This document shows positions 15,252 to 23,151 of a DNA stretch of 28,476 bases, piece after piece. Position 1 is the stretch's first letter. Each line of letters opens with the position of its first letter. A program made the position numbers and the translations under genes. The stretch is from positions 1 to 28,476 of the forward strand of contig JBGPHT010000097.1 of NCBI GenBank assembly GCA_041484525.1. The letters are read 5' to 3'. This stretch comes from JBGPHT01 sp041484525 (lineage in GTDB: Bacteria; Acidobacteriota; Terriglobia; Bryobacterales; Bryobacteraceae). Below the pieces are notes generated by a model. It did no database searches. It was not told where the DNA came from and saw nothing but the letters and a program-made list of their open reading frames with translations.

Positions 15252-15286
15252 CTTTCGCCTCGCGCTCTCTGCGTCTCGGCGGTGAA
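15252..15286 (+). repeat. Possible dispersed intergenic repeat (CTCTGCGTCTCGGCGGTGAA type)
   Basis: The stretch has the form (TTCGCCTCGCG)CTCTCTGCGTCTC-GGCGGTGAA. Very similar GCGTCTCTGCGGTGAA strings occur between genes in many unrelated bacterial genomes. Recognition is from memory of such strings; a genome-wide count would settle it. Confidence 0.3.
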
Positions 15287-15326
15287 CAATTGATTTCGTT
15301 CTCCCCAATTGCCTTCTCTCTACTGC

Positions 15327-15332
15327 TACTCT
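15327..15332 (+). promoter_or_regulatory. Possible -10 box TACTCT for the two-component operon
   Basis: TACTCT is followed by eight bases and the ATG at 15341; an overlapping TTTAAT (15332-15337) lies closer. No Shine-Dalgarno site precedes the start. Confidence 0.25.
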
Positions 15333-15340
15333 TTAATCAA

Positions 15341-16060
15341 ATGCGAATGCTCGTCGTCGAGGACGAAAAGCGCATCGCCGACTTTCTCTGCCGCGGCCTC
15401 CAGGGCGCCGGATATGCCGTCGATGCCGCGCCCACCGGAGCCGCCGCCCTCGATCACATCCACTCGGCCGATTACGATCTCGTCATTCTCGACCTGATGC
15501 TCCCCGACATGGACGGCCTCCAGGTCCTCGAGAAAATCCGCAACCGCAAAGTCGGTCCGCCCGTCCTGATCCTCAGCGCGCGCGGCGGCCTCGACGACCG
15601 TGTCAAGGGTCTCGAACAGGGCGCCGACGATTATCTGGTCAAGCCCTTCGCCTTCGTCGAACTGCTGGCGCGCGTCCGCGCCCTGCTGCGCCGCGGCCAG
15701 CCGACGCCAGAGCGCCTCCAGGTAGCCGACCTCTCGCTCGATTGCATCCGCCGCAAAGTGACGCGCGGCAGCGAGAGCATCGACCTCGCTCCCAAGGAAT
15801 TCGGCATTCTCGAATACATGATGCGCAACCGCGGCCGCCCGCTCAGCCGCACCATGATCGTCGAGCACGTCTGGGACATGGATTACGACGGCCTCACCAA
15901 CATCGTGGACGTCTACATTCGCCATCTCCGCAGCAAGATCGACGATCGCTTCCAGCAGAAGCTCATCCAGACCGTCCGCGGCATCGGCTACATGATCGAA
16001 GCTCCGGACAAGCCGGCCGAGAAACCGCCCGAGCCGGCGGCCGAGCCACGGCAGGTGTGA
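15341..16060 (+). CDS. OmpR/PhoB-family response regulator
   Basis: A 239-residue transcription regulator with a receiver domain (1-115) and a winged-helix DNA-binding domain (about 125-222). The phospho-acceptor is Asp51 in VILDLMLPDMDG, the acidic pocket is in VVEDEK (5-10), and the conserved Lys is Lys101 in DYLVKPF. The effector domain shows the OmpR pattern LAPKEFGILEYMMRN, RPLSRTMIVEHVWD, VDVYIRHLRSKID and IQTVRGIGYMIE, closest to the CopR/CusR and related groups. A Pro/Glu-rich tail follows. Start at 15341, although ATG 15347 is also possible; the open frame further upstream runs through repeats. The partner kinase begins 1 bp downstream. The target genes and stimulus are not evident from neighbours. 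Confidence 0.95.
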   Translation: MRMLVVEDEKRIADFLCRGLQGAGYAVDAAPTGAAALDHIHSADYDLVILDLMLPDMDGLQVLEKIRNRKVGPPVLILSARGGLDDRVKGLEQGADDYLVKPFAFVELLARVRALLRRGQPTPERLQVADLSLDCIRRKVTRGSESIDLAPKEFGILEYMMRNRGRPLSRTMIVEHVWDMDYDGLTNIVDVYIRHLRSKIDDRFQQKLIQTVRGIGYMIEAPDKPAEKPPEPAAEPRQV

Positions 16061-16061
16061 C

Positions 16062-17618
16062 GTGATCCGCACACGCGACCTGCGCCGGCTCTCGCGCGGC
16101 CTTCGCTTCCGCCTCACGGCGAGCTACTTCCTCTTCTTCGCCGTCCTGCTGATCGGTGTCGCCGCTCTCTTCCGCGAACGCCTCGCCAACGAGCTCAACG
16201 CGCAGGTCCAGGAGACCCTGAACGACCGGTTCGCCGCCATCCGCGGTTTCATGCGGATTGAGCCGGACACAAGCGTCGGCGGCATCGCGGCGGAATGGTA
16301 TTACGATCCCGAAGATCCGGATGAGAAGACGGCGGTGTTCGAAGTCCGCAAGATCTACCTGGTGGCCGACCAGTACGGCAACGTGATCCCCAGCGGCGGC
16401 GAAACCAAGGGGCCGGCGGTATCCACGGCGTACGAGGATATAGGACTCGATAAGCCTGCCGATATCGCGGCCCGCATGCGAATTGCCCTGGCCGCGACCA
16501 AACCGGCGGGCAGAGTCTTCTGGATGGACCGCCGCAATTCCCGGGGCGAGCCGATCAAGATTCGCGCGGGCATCGTGTACGATGAGCAGCATCGCGCCCC
16601 TTACTACGTCGCGGTCGGCGAATCGTTCGCAGACAACGAGGCCATCCTTCGCCGCTACACCTGGATCTACATCGGCATCATTCCCGGCGCGCTCCTGCTC
16701 GGGTCGCTCCTCGGATGGTTCATGGCAGGCCGGACTCTCACGCCCCTGAAGGACGTGGCGCAGGCCGCACAGCGAATCTCCGGCTCCAACCTGAGCCTTC
16801 GCATCCCCACCCGCCAAGCCGGCGACGAGCTCGATCTTCTCATCCTCACTTTCAACCGCATGATCGAACGGCTGGACTCCTCCTTTCAGCAGATGAAGCA
16901 GTTTTCGGCCGACGTTTCGCACGAGCTGCGCACCCCCATCACGGCCATCCGCGGCCAATTGGAAGTGGCGCTCTTCACGGCCCAGACCGTCGAGCAGTAT
17001 CGCGAAGCCATGTTCAACGCGTTGCAGGATATCGACCGGCTCTCGCAGATCGTGCGCGCGCTGCTGCTGCTCTCGCAGGCCGAGTCGGGCCAGGTCGTCC
17101 TCCAAAAAACTCGTCTCGATTTGCCGGAGGTCATCCGCGAGCTGGTGGACCAGTTCCAGATTCCCGCCGAAGAGGCCGGCGTCCATCTCAGGGCCGACCT
17201 GCCCGGCGAATGCTCGACTGCCGCCGACCGCGTGCAGATCGAGCGCATGATCAGCAATCTGCTTTCGAACGCCCTCAAGTTCACACCCCGGGGCGGCGAC
17301 GTTCGTGTGGCTGTGGAACCGGCCGCGGACAGCGTCCGCATCATCGTCGAGGACACTGGCCGCGGCATCGCGCGGGAGTATCTGCCCCACATCTTCGACC
17401 GCTTCTACCGCGTCCCCGGCTCCGGTACAGCGCCCGAACCGGAGCAGGGACTGGGCCTGGGCCTCAGCTTCGTCGCCTGGATCGCCAAGGCCCACGGTGG
17501 CAAGGTCGAGGTAGAGAGCACTCCCGGAATCGGCACCCGCTTCACCATCAAACTCCCCTTCGACGGCACGGCGCCCGGCACAGAAACACTGGCCAGCCAG
17601 CCCGCCGGCCGGGCCTGA
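16062..17618 (+). CDS. Membrane sensor histidine kinase
   Basis: A 518-residue kinase that pairs with the response regulator just upstream (GTG start, 1 bp after its stop). Membrane helices lie at about 19-38 and 201-221 and frame a periplasmic sensor domain of about 160 residues. A HAMP linker follows (about 221-275), then the HisKA domain with the phosphorylated His287 in SADVSHELRTPI. The ATPase domain shows the N box NLLSNALKFTP (about 403-413), the G1 box EDTGRGIA, the F box HIFDRFYRVPG and the G2 box GLGLGLSFVAWIAKAHGG. It belongs to the CusS/QseC-like group by layout. The sensor domain has no recognised fold, so the signal is unknown; the downstream MFS gene is separate by 57 bp. Confidence 0.95.
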   Translation: MIRTRDLRRLSRGLRFRLTASYFLFFAVLLIGVAALFRERLANELNAQVQETLNDRFAAIRGFMRIEPDTSVGGIAAEWYYDPEDPDEKTAVFEVRKIYLVADQYGNVIPSGGETKGPAVSTAYEDIGLDKPADIAARMRIALAATKPAGRVFWMDRRNSRGEPIKIRAGIVYDEQHRAPYYVAVGESFADNEAILRRYTWIYIGIIPGALLLGSLLGWFMAGRTLTPLKDVAQAAQRISGSNLSLRIPTRQAGDELDLLILTFNRMIERLDSSFQQMKQFSADVSHELRTPITAIRGQLEVALFTAQTVEQYREAMFNALQDIDRLSQIVRALLLLSQAESGQVVLQKTRLDLPEVIRELVDQFQIPAEEAGVHLRADLPGECSTAADRVQIERMISNLLSNALKFTPRGGDVRVAVEPAADSVRIIVEDTGRGIAREYLPHIFDRFYRVPGSGTAPEPEQGLGLGLSFVAWIAKAHGGKVEVESTPGIGTRFTIKLPFDGTAPGTETLASQPAGRA

Positions 17619-17661
17619 AAACCGCGGCAGCAGGGCGGCGATCGGGCTGGCCGCAACCTGA

Positions 17662-17667
17662 TACTAT
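17662..17667 (+). promoter_or_regulatory. Possible -10 box TACTAT ahead of the first MFS gene
   Basis: TACTAT is followed by eight bases and the ATG at 17676, with no ribosome site between them. It fits the same layout seen before several other genes here. Confidence 0.3.
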
Positions 17668-17675
17668 CTAGACCT

Positions 17676-18797
17676 ATGTTGATCACTGCGGCAATTCTCG
17701 CGATCTTCGTTTACGGCATGATCGCGGCCATGCTGGGCACGATTCTGCCCGATATTTCCCAACGGTTTTCGCTCACGCCGAAACAGAATGGCAACATCGC
17801 GCTCTTCCAGGCGGTAGGTCTGATGATCGGCTCGTTCTTTGTGGGGCCGCTGATGGATGTGGAAGGCCGGCAGGTGGGCATGCTCGTCGGATTGGCGCTG
17901 GTATCGGCGGCGCTGTTGATGCTGCGCGCCGCGGGATCCTACCAGGCGGTAGTGATCGCCATGCTGCTCCTCGGCATCGGCGGCGGCGACGTGGTGACGG
18001 CGGCCAACAGCCTGAACGCCGATATCGACCCGGTCAATCCTGCCGTGATCAGCAACTGGCTCAACCTGTTCTTCGGACTGGGCGGCCTGGTGACGCCGTT
18101 GGTCAGCGCCCGCCTGTTCCAGAAAAATCCGCGCGCGCTGGCGCTCTTCGCCGCCATCCTCGCGATCCTCGGTTTGGCAGCGAGCGGAGTGGCTCCCTTC
18201 AAACCCGCCAGCGGCCAGGTCTCGTTCCAGTTCTCCTCGGTGGCCGCGCTTCTCACGAATCCCACGCTGCTAGGACTCGCCTTCATGCTGTTCCTCTACG
18301 TCGCGTGCGAGGTCGGTGTGTGGAACTGGCTGGTGCGCCACCTGGTCGCGCAAGGCGTCGCGGAAGGCAAAGCGTTAACCATCCTGTCGCTCGGCTTTGC
18401 GCTGGGCCTTCTCATCGGCCGTGTCGCTGCCGCTCAGATCCTCGGCCACGTGGACGCTCGAACTGTGCTGATCGGCGCATCCGTCCTGATGGCGGTCACG
18501 ACGTACCTGATGCTCCAAAGCTCCAGCCCCGGCATGGCCCAGGTGTTGGTTTTCCTGGCCGGCCTGGCGATGGCTCCCGTCTTCCCCACGACGCTCGGGG
18601 TGGTCGGCTCGAAGTTCACCGGCGACACGGCGGCGACCGCCATCGGCATCGCCGTCACGTTCGGCTGGATCGGACTTGCCGTGAGTTCACCCATCATCGG
18701 CGGCATCGCGGGCAGCGATCCAACGCGGCTGAAGAAGGCGCTGCTGCTGCTGCCGGCGGCTTCAGTGGTGATGGTGATCCTCGGATTTACATTGTAG
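17676..18797 (+). CDS. Major facilitator superfamily transporter (sugar-type, FucP/GlcP-like)
   Basis: A 373-residue polytopic inner-membrane carrier with about 11-12 hydrophobic segments. The N-terminal half begins MLITAAILAIFVYGMIAAMLGTILPDISQRF with the helix 1 pattern, and the cytoplasmic loop 2-3 motif reads GPLMDVEGRQVGM, a variant of GxLaDrxGrr. GIGGGDVVTAANSLNADI at about 101-118 and NWLNLFFGLGGLVTP at about 126-140 resemble the FucP/GlcP sugar porter branch. The second half repeats the pattern, with EGKALTILSLGFALGLLIGR near 230-250. It starts 57 bp after the kinase. The closeness of the GH29 fucosidase, 12 kb away, is too far to claim a substrate. The substrate stays open. Confidence 0.85.
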   Translation: MLITAAILAIFVYGMIAAMLGTILPDISQRFSLTPKQNGNIALFQAVGLMIGSFFVGPLMDVEGRQVGMLVGLALVSAALLMLRAAGSYQAVVIAMLLLGIGGGDVVTAANSLNADIDPVNPAVISNWLNLFFGLGGLVTPLVSARLFQKNPRALALFAAILAILGLAASGVAPFKPASGQVSFQFSSVAALLTNPTLLGLAFMLFLYVACEVGVWNWLVRHLVAQGVAEGKALTILSLGFALGLLIGRVAAAQILGHVDARTVLIGASVLMAVTTYLMLQSSSPGMAQVLVFLAGLAMAPVFPTTLGVVGSKFTGDTAATAIGIAVTFGWIGLAVSSPIIGGIAGSDPTRLKKALLLLPAASVVMVILGFTL

Positions 18798-18833
18798 GAT
18801 CGCGATTCTGTGCGAAGCCGGCTCCAGACTTGC

Positions 18834-18839
18834 TAAAAT
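18834..18839 (+). promoter_or_regulatory. Candidate extended -10 box (TGCTAAAAT) for the second MFS gene
   Basis: TGC precedes TAAAAT, giving an extended -10 pattern. Exactly six bases later comes CTG at 18846, the likely translation start of the transporter. No -35 box is apparent, as expected for an extended -10 promoter. Confidence 0.4.
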
Positions 18840-18845
18840 TCAAGT

Positions 18846-20051
18846 CTGCTTCATCGGGTCTTCAAGGCGTTTCAATACCGCGACTTCCGCCTCATGTGGA
18901 TAGGCGCGTGCACGTCCAGCATCGGCACGTGGATGCAGATCCTGGCGCAGAGCTGGTTGGTCTACAAGCTCAGCAACTCGCCATTTCTGCTCGGCCTCGA
19001 CGCCTTTCTCGGCGGCATTCCCATCTTCCTTTTCTCGCTCGTGGGCGGCGTTCTTGCCGACCGTTTCGACCGCCGCCACATGCTGCTCGGCTCGCAATAC
19101 CTGCAGATGACGTGCGCCTTCACGCTCACCGCTCTGGTGGGATTTCACGTGGTCCAGGTCTGGATGATCCTCTGTCTCTCATTCGTCGCCGGCTTCGCGC
19201 AGGCCTTCGGCGGACCGGCCTACCAGGCTCTCATCCCCACGCTGGTCAACAAGGAGGACATGCCCAACGCCATCGCGCTGAACTCGATCCAGTTCAACGT
19301 GGCCCGCGTCATCGGGCCGGCGCTGGGAGGTATCGCACTCACCAGTCTCGGCGGCGTCTGGTGCTTCGGTCTCAATGGCCTCTCCTTCCTCGCGCCCGTC
19401 ATCACCCTGACGATGGTCCGCACGCGCTTCCAGCCGGAGAAGACCAAGGAATCGATCCTCACCAGCATGAAGCAGGGGATTCGGTTTATCCGCACGCAGG
19501 GCTCCATGGAAGCGCTGATCGTGCTGGCCTTTTGCATGACCTTCCTCGGCATACCCATGTTGACCTTCCTCCCGGTGTTTGCCGACAAGGTGTTTCACCA
19601 GGGCCCGGCGACATTCACCATGTTTCTCTCCAGCTCCGGCCTGGGGTCGATCGCGGGTTCACTGGCGGTGGCGGCAATGGGCAACATCACGAACAAAGGC
19701 CGCGTCGCGCTCACATCGCTGATCTGCCTGGGCGCAGCCATGTCCGGCTTCGCGCTTTCCACCGTCCTCGTCCTGAGTTGCATCATGCTGTTCCTCTCCG
19801 GCGCATCCCTGATGGTGGTCTTCACGATGGTGAGCTCGCTGGTGCAGCTCATCACCACCAACGAAATGCGCGGCCGCGTGATGAGCGTTTACAACTTCGC
19901 GTTCCGCGGCGGCATGCCTATGGGAAACCTGTTGACCGGCCGGCTCGTCCCCATGTTTACGGCGCCGGTAGTGCTGGCGGTGAACGGGCTGCTTCTCATG
20001 GCCCTCGGTCTGTATTTCATGTTGGTGCACCGCCGGGTCGCCGCGCTTTGA
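18846..20051 (+). CDS. Major facilitator superfamily exporter (EntS-like), probable CTG start
   Basis: A roughly 401-residue 12-helix carrier of the EntS/MFS_3 group, which export siderophores, drugs or metabolites. The first ATG (18894) would begin at MWIGACTSSIGTWMQ, cutting off the segment FKAFQYRDFRL that precedes helix 1 in this family. That segment is in frame back to a TAA at 18834, and the only plausible start in it is CTG at 18846, six bases after TAAAAT. Loop motif GGVLADRFDRRHML lies at about 61-74 from the ATG. GPAYQALIPTLVNKEDMPNAIALNS and ARVIGPALGG are characteristic of the family (numbering from the CTG: roughly 120-160). A -10-like box and a CTG start are inferences; a sequence error near 18834 is the alternative. 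Confidence 0.85.
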   Translation: MLHRVFKAFQYRDFRLMWIGACTSSIGTWMQILAQSWLVYKLSNSPFLLGLDAFLGGIPIFLFSLVGGVLADRFDRRHMLLGSQYLQMTCAFTLTALVGFHVVQVWMILCLSFVAGFAQAFGGPAYQALIPTLVNKEDMPNAIALNSIQFNVARVIGPALGGIALTSLGGVWCFGLNGLSFLAPVITLTMVRTRFQPEKTKESILTSMKQGIRFIRTQGSMEALIVLAFCMTFLGIPMLTFLPVFADKVFHQGPATFTMFLSSSGLGSIAGSLAVAAMGNITNKGRVALTSLICLGAAMSGFALSTVLVLSCIMLFLSGASLMVVFTMVSSLVQLITTNEMRGRVMSVYNFAFRGGMPMGNLLTGRLVPMFTAPVVLAVNGLLLMALGLYFMLVHRRVAAL

Positions 20052-20070
20052 TCTAATAAGAGAGGACTAG

Positions 20071-20742
20071 ATGCTATTGCCGCTGCTCATGGCCGGCATG
20101 ATGGCCGCCGCGCCTTCCGCCCTCGAACAGGCGCGCGACCGCCAGGACCGTCCCGCCCTCGATAAGCTCCTCAACGAATACACCGACGCCGCCAACAAGG
20201 CGCCCAACGATGCCGAGGCGCAATACCGCGCGGCCGTGGCCGCCTCCTATCTGGCCGGCGTGGGAATCGAGCTGCATGAACGCAAGCCGGCCCGCGAAGT
20301 GGCCGAGCGCGGCATCAAGTCCGCCGATCGCGCCATCGCGCTCAAGCCCGACAACGCCGCCTACTACGCCATCCTCGGCACCCTCTGCGGCCAGGCCGTC
20401 ACCGACCTGATGAGCGGGCTGCGCTACGGCGCCCGCGCCAAGGAGGCCGTCGAGAAGGCCGTCGAAAAGGCGCCAAAATCTTCCCTCGTTTACCTGGCGC
20501 GCGGTGTGGGAAATCTCTACCTGCCGGCGCAGCTCGGCGGCGGTCCCAAGGCCGGCATCCCCGATTTCCGCAAAGCCATCGAGCTCGACGGCAAGAACTC
20601 CGAAGCCTATCTCTGGCTCGGCATCGCACTGCGCGACGAGCACGACAACGCCGGCGCGCGCCAGGCGATTTCGAAATCGCTCGAGCTCAATCCCAACCGT
20701 GTGTGGGCCAAACAACAACTGGAAAAGACGCCCGCCAAATGA
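20071..20742 (+). CDS. Exported TPR-repeat protein
   Basis: A 223-residue helical protein. The N-terminus MLLPLLMAGMMAAAPSALEQ looks like a short signal sequence. TPR-type pairs of helices follow: about 40-60 (APNDAEAQYRAAVAASYLAG), 80-105 (ADRAIALKPDNAAYYAILG), 120-150 (EAVEKAVEKAPKSSLVYLARG) and 165-215 (FRKAIELDGKNSEAYLWLGIAL, then SKSLELNPNRVWAKQQLEK; each a separate helix pair). Such repeats bind protein partners. GAGAGGA lies seven bases before the ATG. The stop overlaps the start of the next gene as ATGA, so this protein and the 510-residue membrane protein are translated together and probably act in the same process, but no specific role can be named. Confidence 0.8.
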   Translation: MLLPLLMAGMMAAAPSALEQARDRQDRPALDKLLNEYTDAANKAPNDAEAQYRAAVAASYLAGVGIELHERKPAREVAERGIKSADRAIALKPDNAAYYAILGTLCGQAVTDLMSGLRYGARAKEAVEKAVEKAPKSSLVYLARGVGNLYLPAQLGGGPKAGIPDFRKAIELDGKNSEAYLWLGIALRDEHDNAGARQAISKSLELNPNRVWAKQQLEKTPAK

Positions 20743-22271
20743 ACCGCGTGGGGGTCGCCGCCGCTTGTGCCGCGCTGGCGCTCCTGACGTTTTTCCAATT
20801 CCCCGGTCACACCTGGCTGCAGCAGGACAGCCAGATCTTCGTGCCGATCCTCGAAAACCAGCGTGATGCCGCGGTGCTCCGCAACGACCCGGTGGTGCAG
20901 CATCCGCATACGGCCTTTACGCTGTACGACGAAGTGACGCAGGCGATTCGACTGCCGGGCTTCCGCGTCGCACTGGAGTTCCAGCAAATCGTTACGCGCG
21001 CCCTCGGCATCTGGGGCCTCTACCTGATGGCGACCGCCGCCGGACTGACCGTCGTGCCGGCCCTGACTGTCGCGGCGATTTGCTCGCTCGGCGCGAGCAT
21101 CGTCGGCCCATTCGTCCTGACCATCGAGTACGAACCGACGCCACGGGCCTTCGCCCTCCCGCTGCTGCTTTGCGCCATCGGTCTGGCGGCCCACCGCCGT
21201 TACCTCGCCGCCGGTGTCGCGGGCGCCGCGGCTTTCTTGTACCACCCGCCCACGACGCTGCCGTTTTGGGCAGTGCTTCCCTTCGCCATCGGTGAACGCC
21301 GCTTGCGCTCACTCGCCCCGCTGGCCGTGGCCGCCGCCATCCTGCTCGCGACCGCGCGCGGCCAGGGCGACGCGCCGGCGTTCTTCACCGGCCTCACGCC
21401 ATCCGAAGAACAGTTGCAGCGCATGCGCGCGTCCTACGTCTGGATCTCAACGTGGGCGCCGTCCACGGTTGTCCACTACCTGATCCTGGCTGCCGTGCTC
21501 GCCGCCGCCTTCGTGCGGGTGCGCCCGCAGCTTTCGCGCGAGCTGCGCTGGTTTCTCATCGGCATGCCGGCGCTGGGCTTGCTCAGCATACCGCTCTCGT
21601 GGCTGCTGCTCGAACGCGCCAAATGGGCGCTGATCCCACAAGTGCAGCCCTTGCGTGCGCTGCTCTTCGTGACGCTCTTCGCCATCTTTCTGTGCGCTCT
21701 CGCCGCCATGCGGGCGCGCCGCTGGGAGTCCATCGCCTGGCTCTCCTGCGCGTACCTGCTGCCGCTGCAGCCGCTAGTGACCGGCCCGTACCGCATGGCG
21801 GCGATACTGGCCGTGGGGCTGGCGGCACTCACGACGGTCGCGCGCCCATTGGCGCTAGCCGCCTTCTTCGTGATCCCCTGGCTTGGCGGAGTCGTCAACT
21901 ATCCGCGCCTGCACACGCCCGAATTGGCCCAGCTATCCGAGTGGGCGCGAGCTTCGACGCCCCTGGACGCCGTCTTCGTTTTTCCCGACGCCGGCCGCAC
22001 CCTTTACCCCGGCATCTTCCGTTCCGAGGCGCTCCGCGCCGTCTACGTCGACTGGAAATCCGGCGGCCAGGTGAACTACATCCGCGGCTTCGGCGAGCAA
22101 TGGCGGTTCCGATGGCAACAATCGATGACGGCCCCAGTGAATCCGCCGAAGTACGAGGCGCTGGGCATCACCTATATGGTCGTGCAGCCCGAGCATAAGC
22201 TTGGACAGGCAGCGGAATTCGAAAACTCGCGCTACCTCGTCTACCGCGTCGCTCCAGAGCGGCGACCGTGA
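20739..22271 (+). CDS. Polytopic membrane protein of unknown function (GT-C-like layout)
   Basis: A 510-residue inner-membrane protein with about 10-12 hydrophobic segments and a soluble C-terminal part of about 110 residues. The first helix (about 4-20) is followed by an exported loop with an acidic pair site, WLQQDSQIFVPILENQ, and NDPVVQHPHTAFTLYDEVTQ at about 49-68. An Asp soon after helix 1 and a large exported C-terminal domain are shared with GT-C lipid-linked glycosyltransferases, but the resemblance is only in layout. The tail contains VFVFPDAGRTLYPGIFRSEA and KYEALGITYMVVQPEHKL. The start overlaps the TPR gene stop by ATGA. The longer open frame upstream is a shadow of the TPR gene. 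I do not recognise a named family. Confidence 0.75.
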   Translation: MNRVGVAAACAALALLTFFQFPGHTWLQQDSQIFVPILENQRDAAVLRNDPVVQHPHTAFTLYDEVTQAIRLPGFRVALEFQQIVTRALGIWGLYLMATAAGLTVVPALTVAAICSLGASIVGPFVLTIEYEPTPRAFALPLLLCAIGLAAHRRYLAAGVAGAAAFLYHPPTTLPFWAVLPFAIGERRLRSLAPLAVAAAILLATARGQGDAPAFFTGLTPSEEQLQRMRASYVWISTWAPSTVVHYLILAAVLAAAFVRVRPQLSRELRWFLIGMPALGLLSIPLSWLLLERAKWALIPQVQPLRALLFVTLFAIFLCALAAMRARRWESIAWLSCAYLLPLQPLVTGPYRMAAILAVGLAALTTVARPLALAAFFVIPWLGGVVNYPRLHTPELAQLSEWARASTPLDAVFVFPDAGRTLYPGIFRSEALRAVYVDWKSGGQVNYIRGFGEQWRFRWQQSMTAPVNPPKYEALGITYMVVQPEHKLGQAAEFENSRYLVYRVAPERRP

Positions 22272-22291
22272 GGTACGGACTCTACGAGTAC

Positions 22292-22816
22292 CTACTTTGA
22301 GGCATGCCCGGCCAGCACTCTATCGAGCTTGTCTAATTGATCCTGCAGGTCGCTCATCTTCACTTGTTCCGCTCTAAATTGATTTTCCGCATCTGCCCGC
22401 TCTATCTGGCGTTGCTGCTCTTCGGTGGCCAACATTTCAACGGATGACTTAAGGTCGGAGAGCATTTCTTCCGCAGCCTTTTGCTCAACAGGGTTTTGCG
22501 AAGTCCGCTTTCTGGTCTCAGCCTGATCGATTTGGCTCGCAAGCACTTTTTGCTGCGTCTGTGCCTGGTGGCATGCAGCACGAGCCTGATCCAGACGCTG
22601 CGTAGCGCGGTCCAGCACTGTGGCCTCGGATTGAAGACGGTACATCACGATCTGCACTCTTTGGATGGTTGCCGCAGTAGTCTGCAAATCACTCCTTAGT
22701 TGGCGGATTTCCGCGAACATCGTCTGTGTCATCTGTGACTCCGGCGAGGCAGGCTGAGCGACTGCCGCAACCGAGATGAGGAGCAGTGTCAAAGAATAGA
22801 TCAGCGTGCGATGCAT
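22292..22816 (-). CDS. Exported coiled-coil protein
   Basis: A 174-residue protein with a signal peptide (MHRTLIYSLTLLLISVAAVAQ) followed by an almost wholly helical, Gln/Glu/Ala-rich chain. From about residue 32 to 165 it shows heptad-like spacing (MFAEIRQLRSDLQTTAATI, ATQRLDQARAACHQAQTQ, VEMLATEEQQRQIERA, KMSDLQDQLDKLDRVL), so it is a periplasmic coiled coil. One Cys lies near residue 83. A GGAGG site sits six bases before the ATG at 22816, and the longer frame upstream is not supported. It is convergent with the membrane protein gene (20 bp between stops). The function is unknown; similar small coiled-coil proteins recur in Acidobacteriota. Confidence 0.75.
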   Translation of the reverse strand: MHRTLIYSLTLLLISVAAVAQPASPESQMTQTMFAEIRQLRSDLQTTAATIQRVQIVMYRLQSEATVLDRATQRLDQARAACHQAQTQQKVLASQIDQAETRKRTSQNPVEQKAAEEMLSDLKSSVEMLATEEQQRQIERADAENQFRAEQVKMSDLQDQLDKLDRVLAGHASK

Positions 22817-23151
22817 GGATTGCCTCCGCAATGATAGACACCACTTCCATTTTGCTTGTTCCTCCCACCGCCATCGCACCCAGACCACGTTGGACACTTC
22901 CGAGGGTTGCAGGCCCGGCGGCCCGAGCGTGAGATCCGGGGAAGAATAGACGGGGGCCATGGCGGGGACCCCGGGGGGAGGTGGCTCCCTTCGCTCGACC
23001 GCTATCGACGCAACAACCCTCGATCTCGCGGGCGATGGCGCCATTGTTCTACGATCCCGGCATCGAAAGTACTCGCTTGGACGGCTTGTAGCGGGAATCA
23101 CGCCGGGCAATCGTCATCTCGAGACTGACCGGTGAGCGCCGGCAGGCAGCG
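22817..23151. other. 335-bp gap without a recognisable gene
   Basis: The left end should hold the promoter of the coiled-coil gene. The middle has a very GC-rich run with GGGGACCCC (about 22973-22981) and several GGGG blocks. An open frame continues on the minus strand upstream of the coiled-coil gene, but its residue content is unlike a folded protein and it lacks a ribosome site. I see no RNA gene or repeat copy of the hairpin elements here. Confidence 0.5.

Noticed and set aside
15963..17495. A 510-codon open frame antisense to the histidine kinase
   Set aside because: The kinase on the plus strand has every family motif; the antisense product has none.
18305..20056. A 583-codon plus-strand frame overlapping both MFS genes
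   Set aside because: Arg/His/Pro-rich out-of-frame translation; the other frame codes two recognisable transporters.
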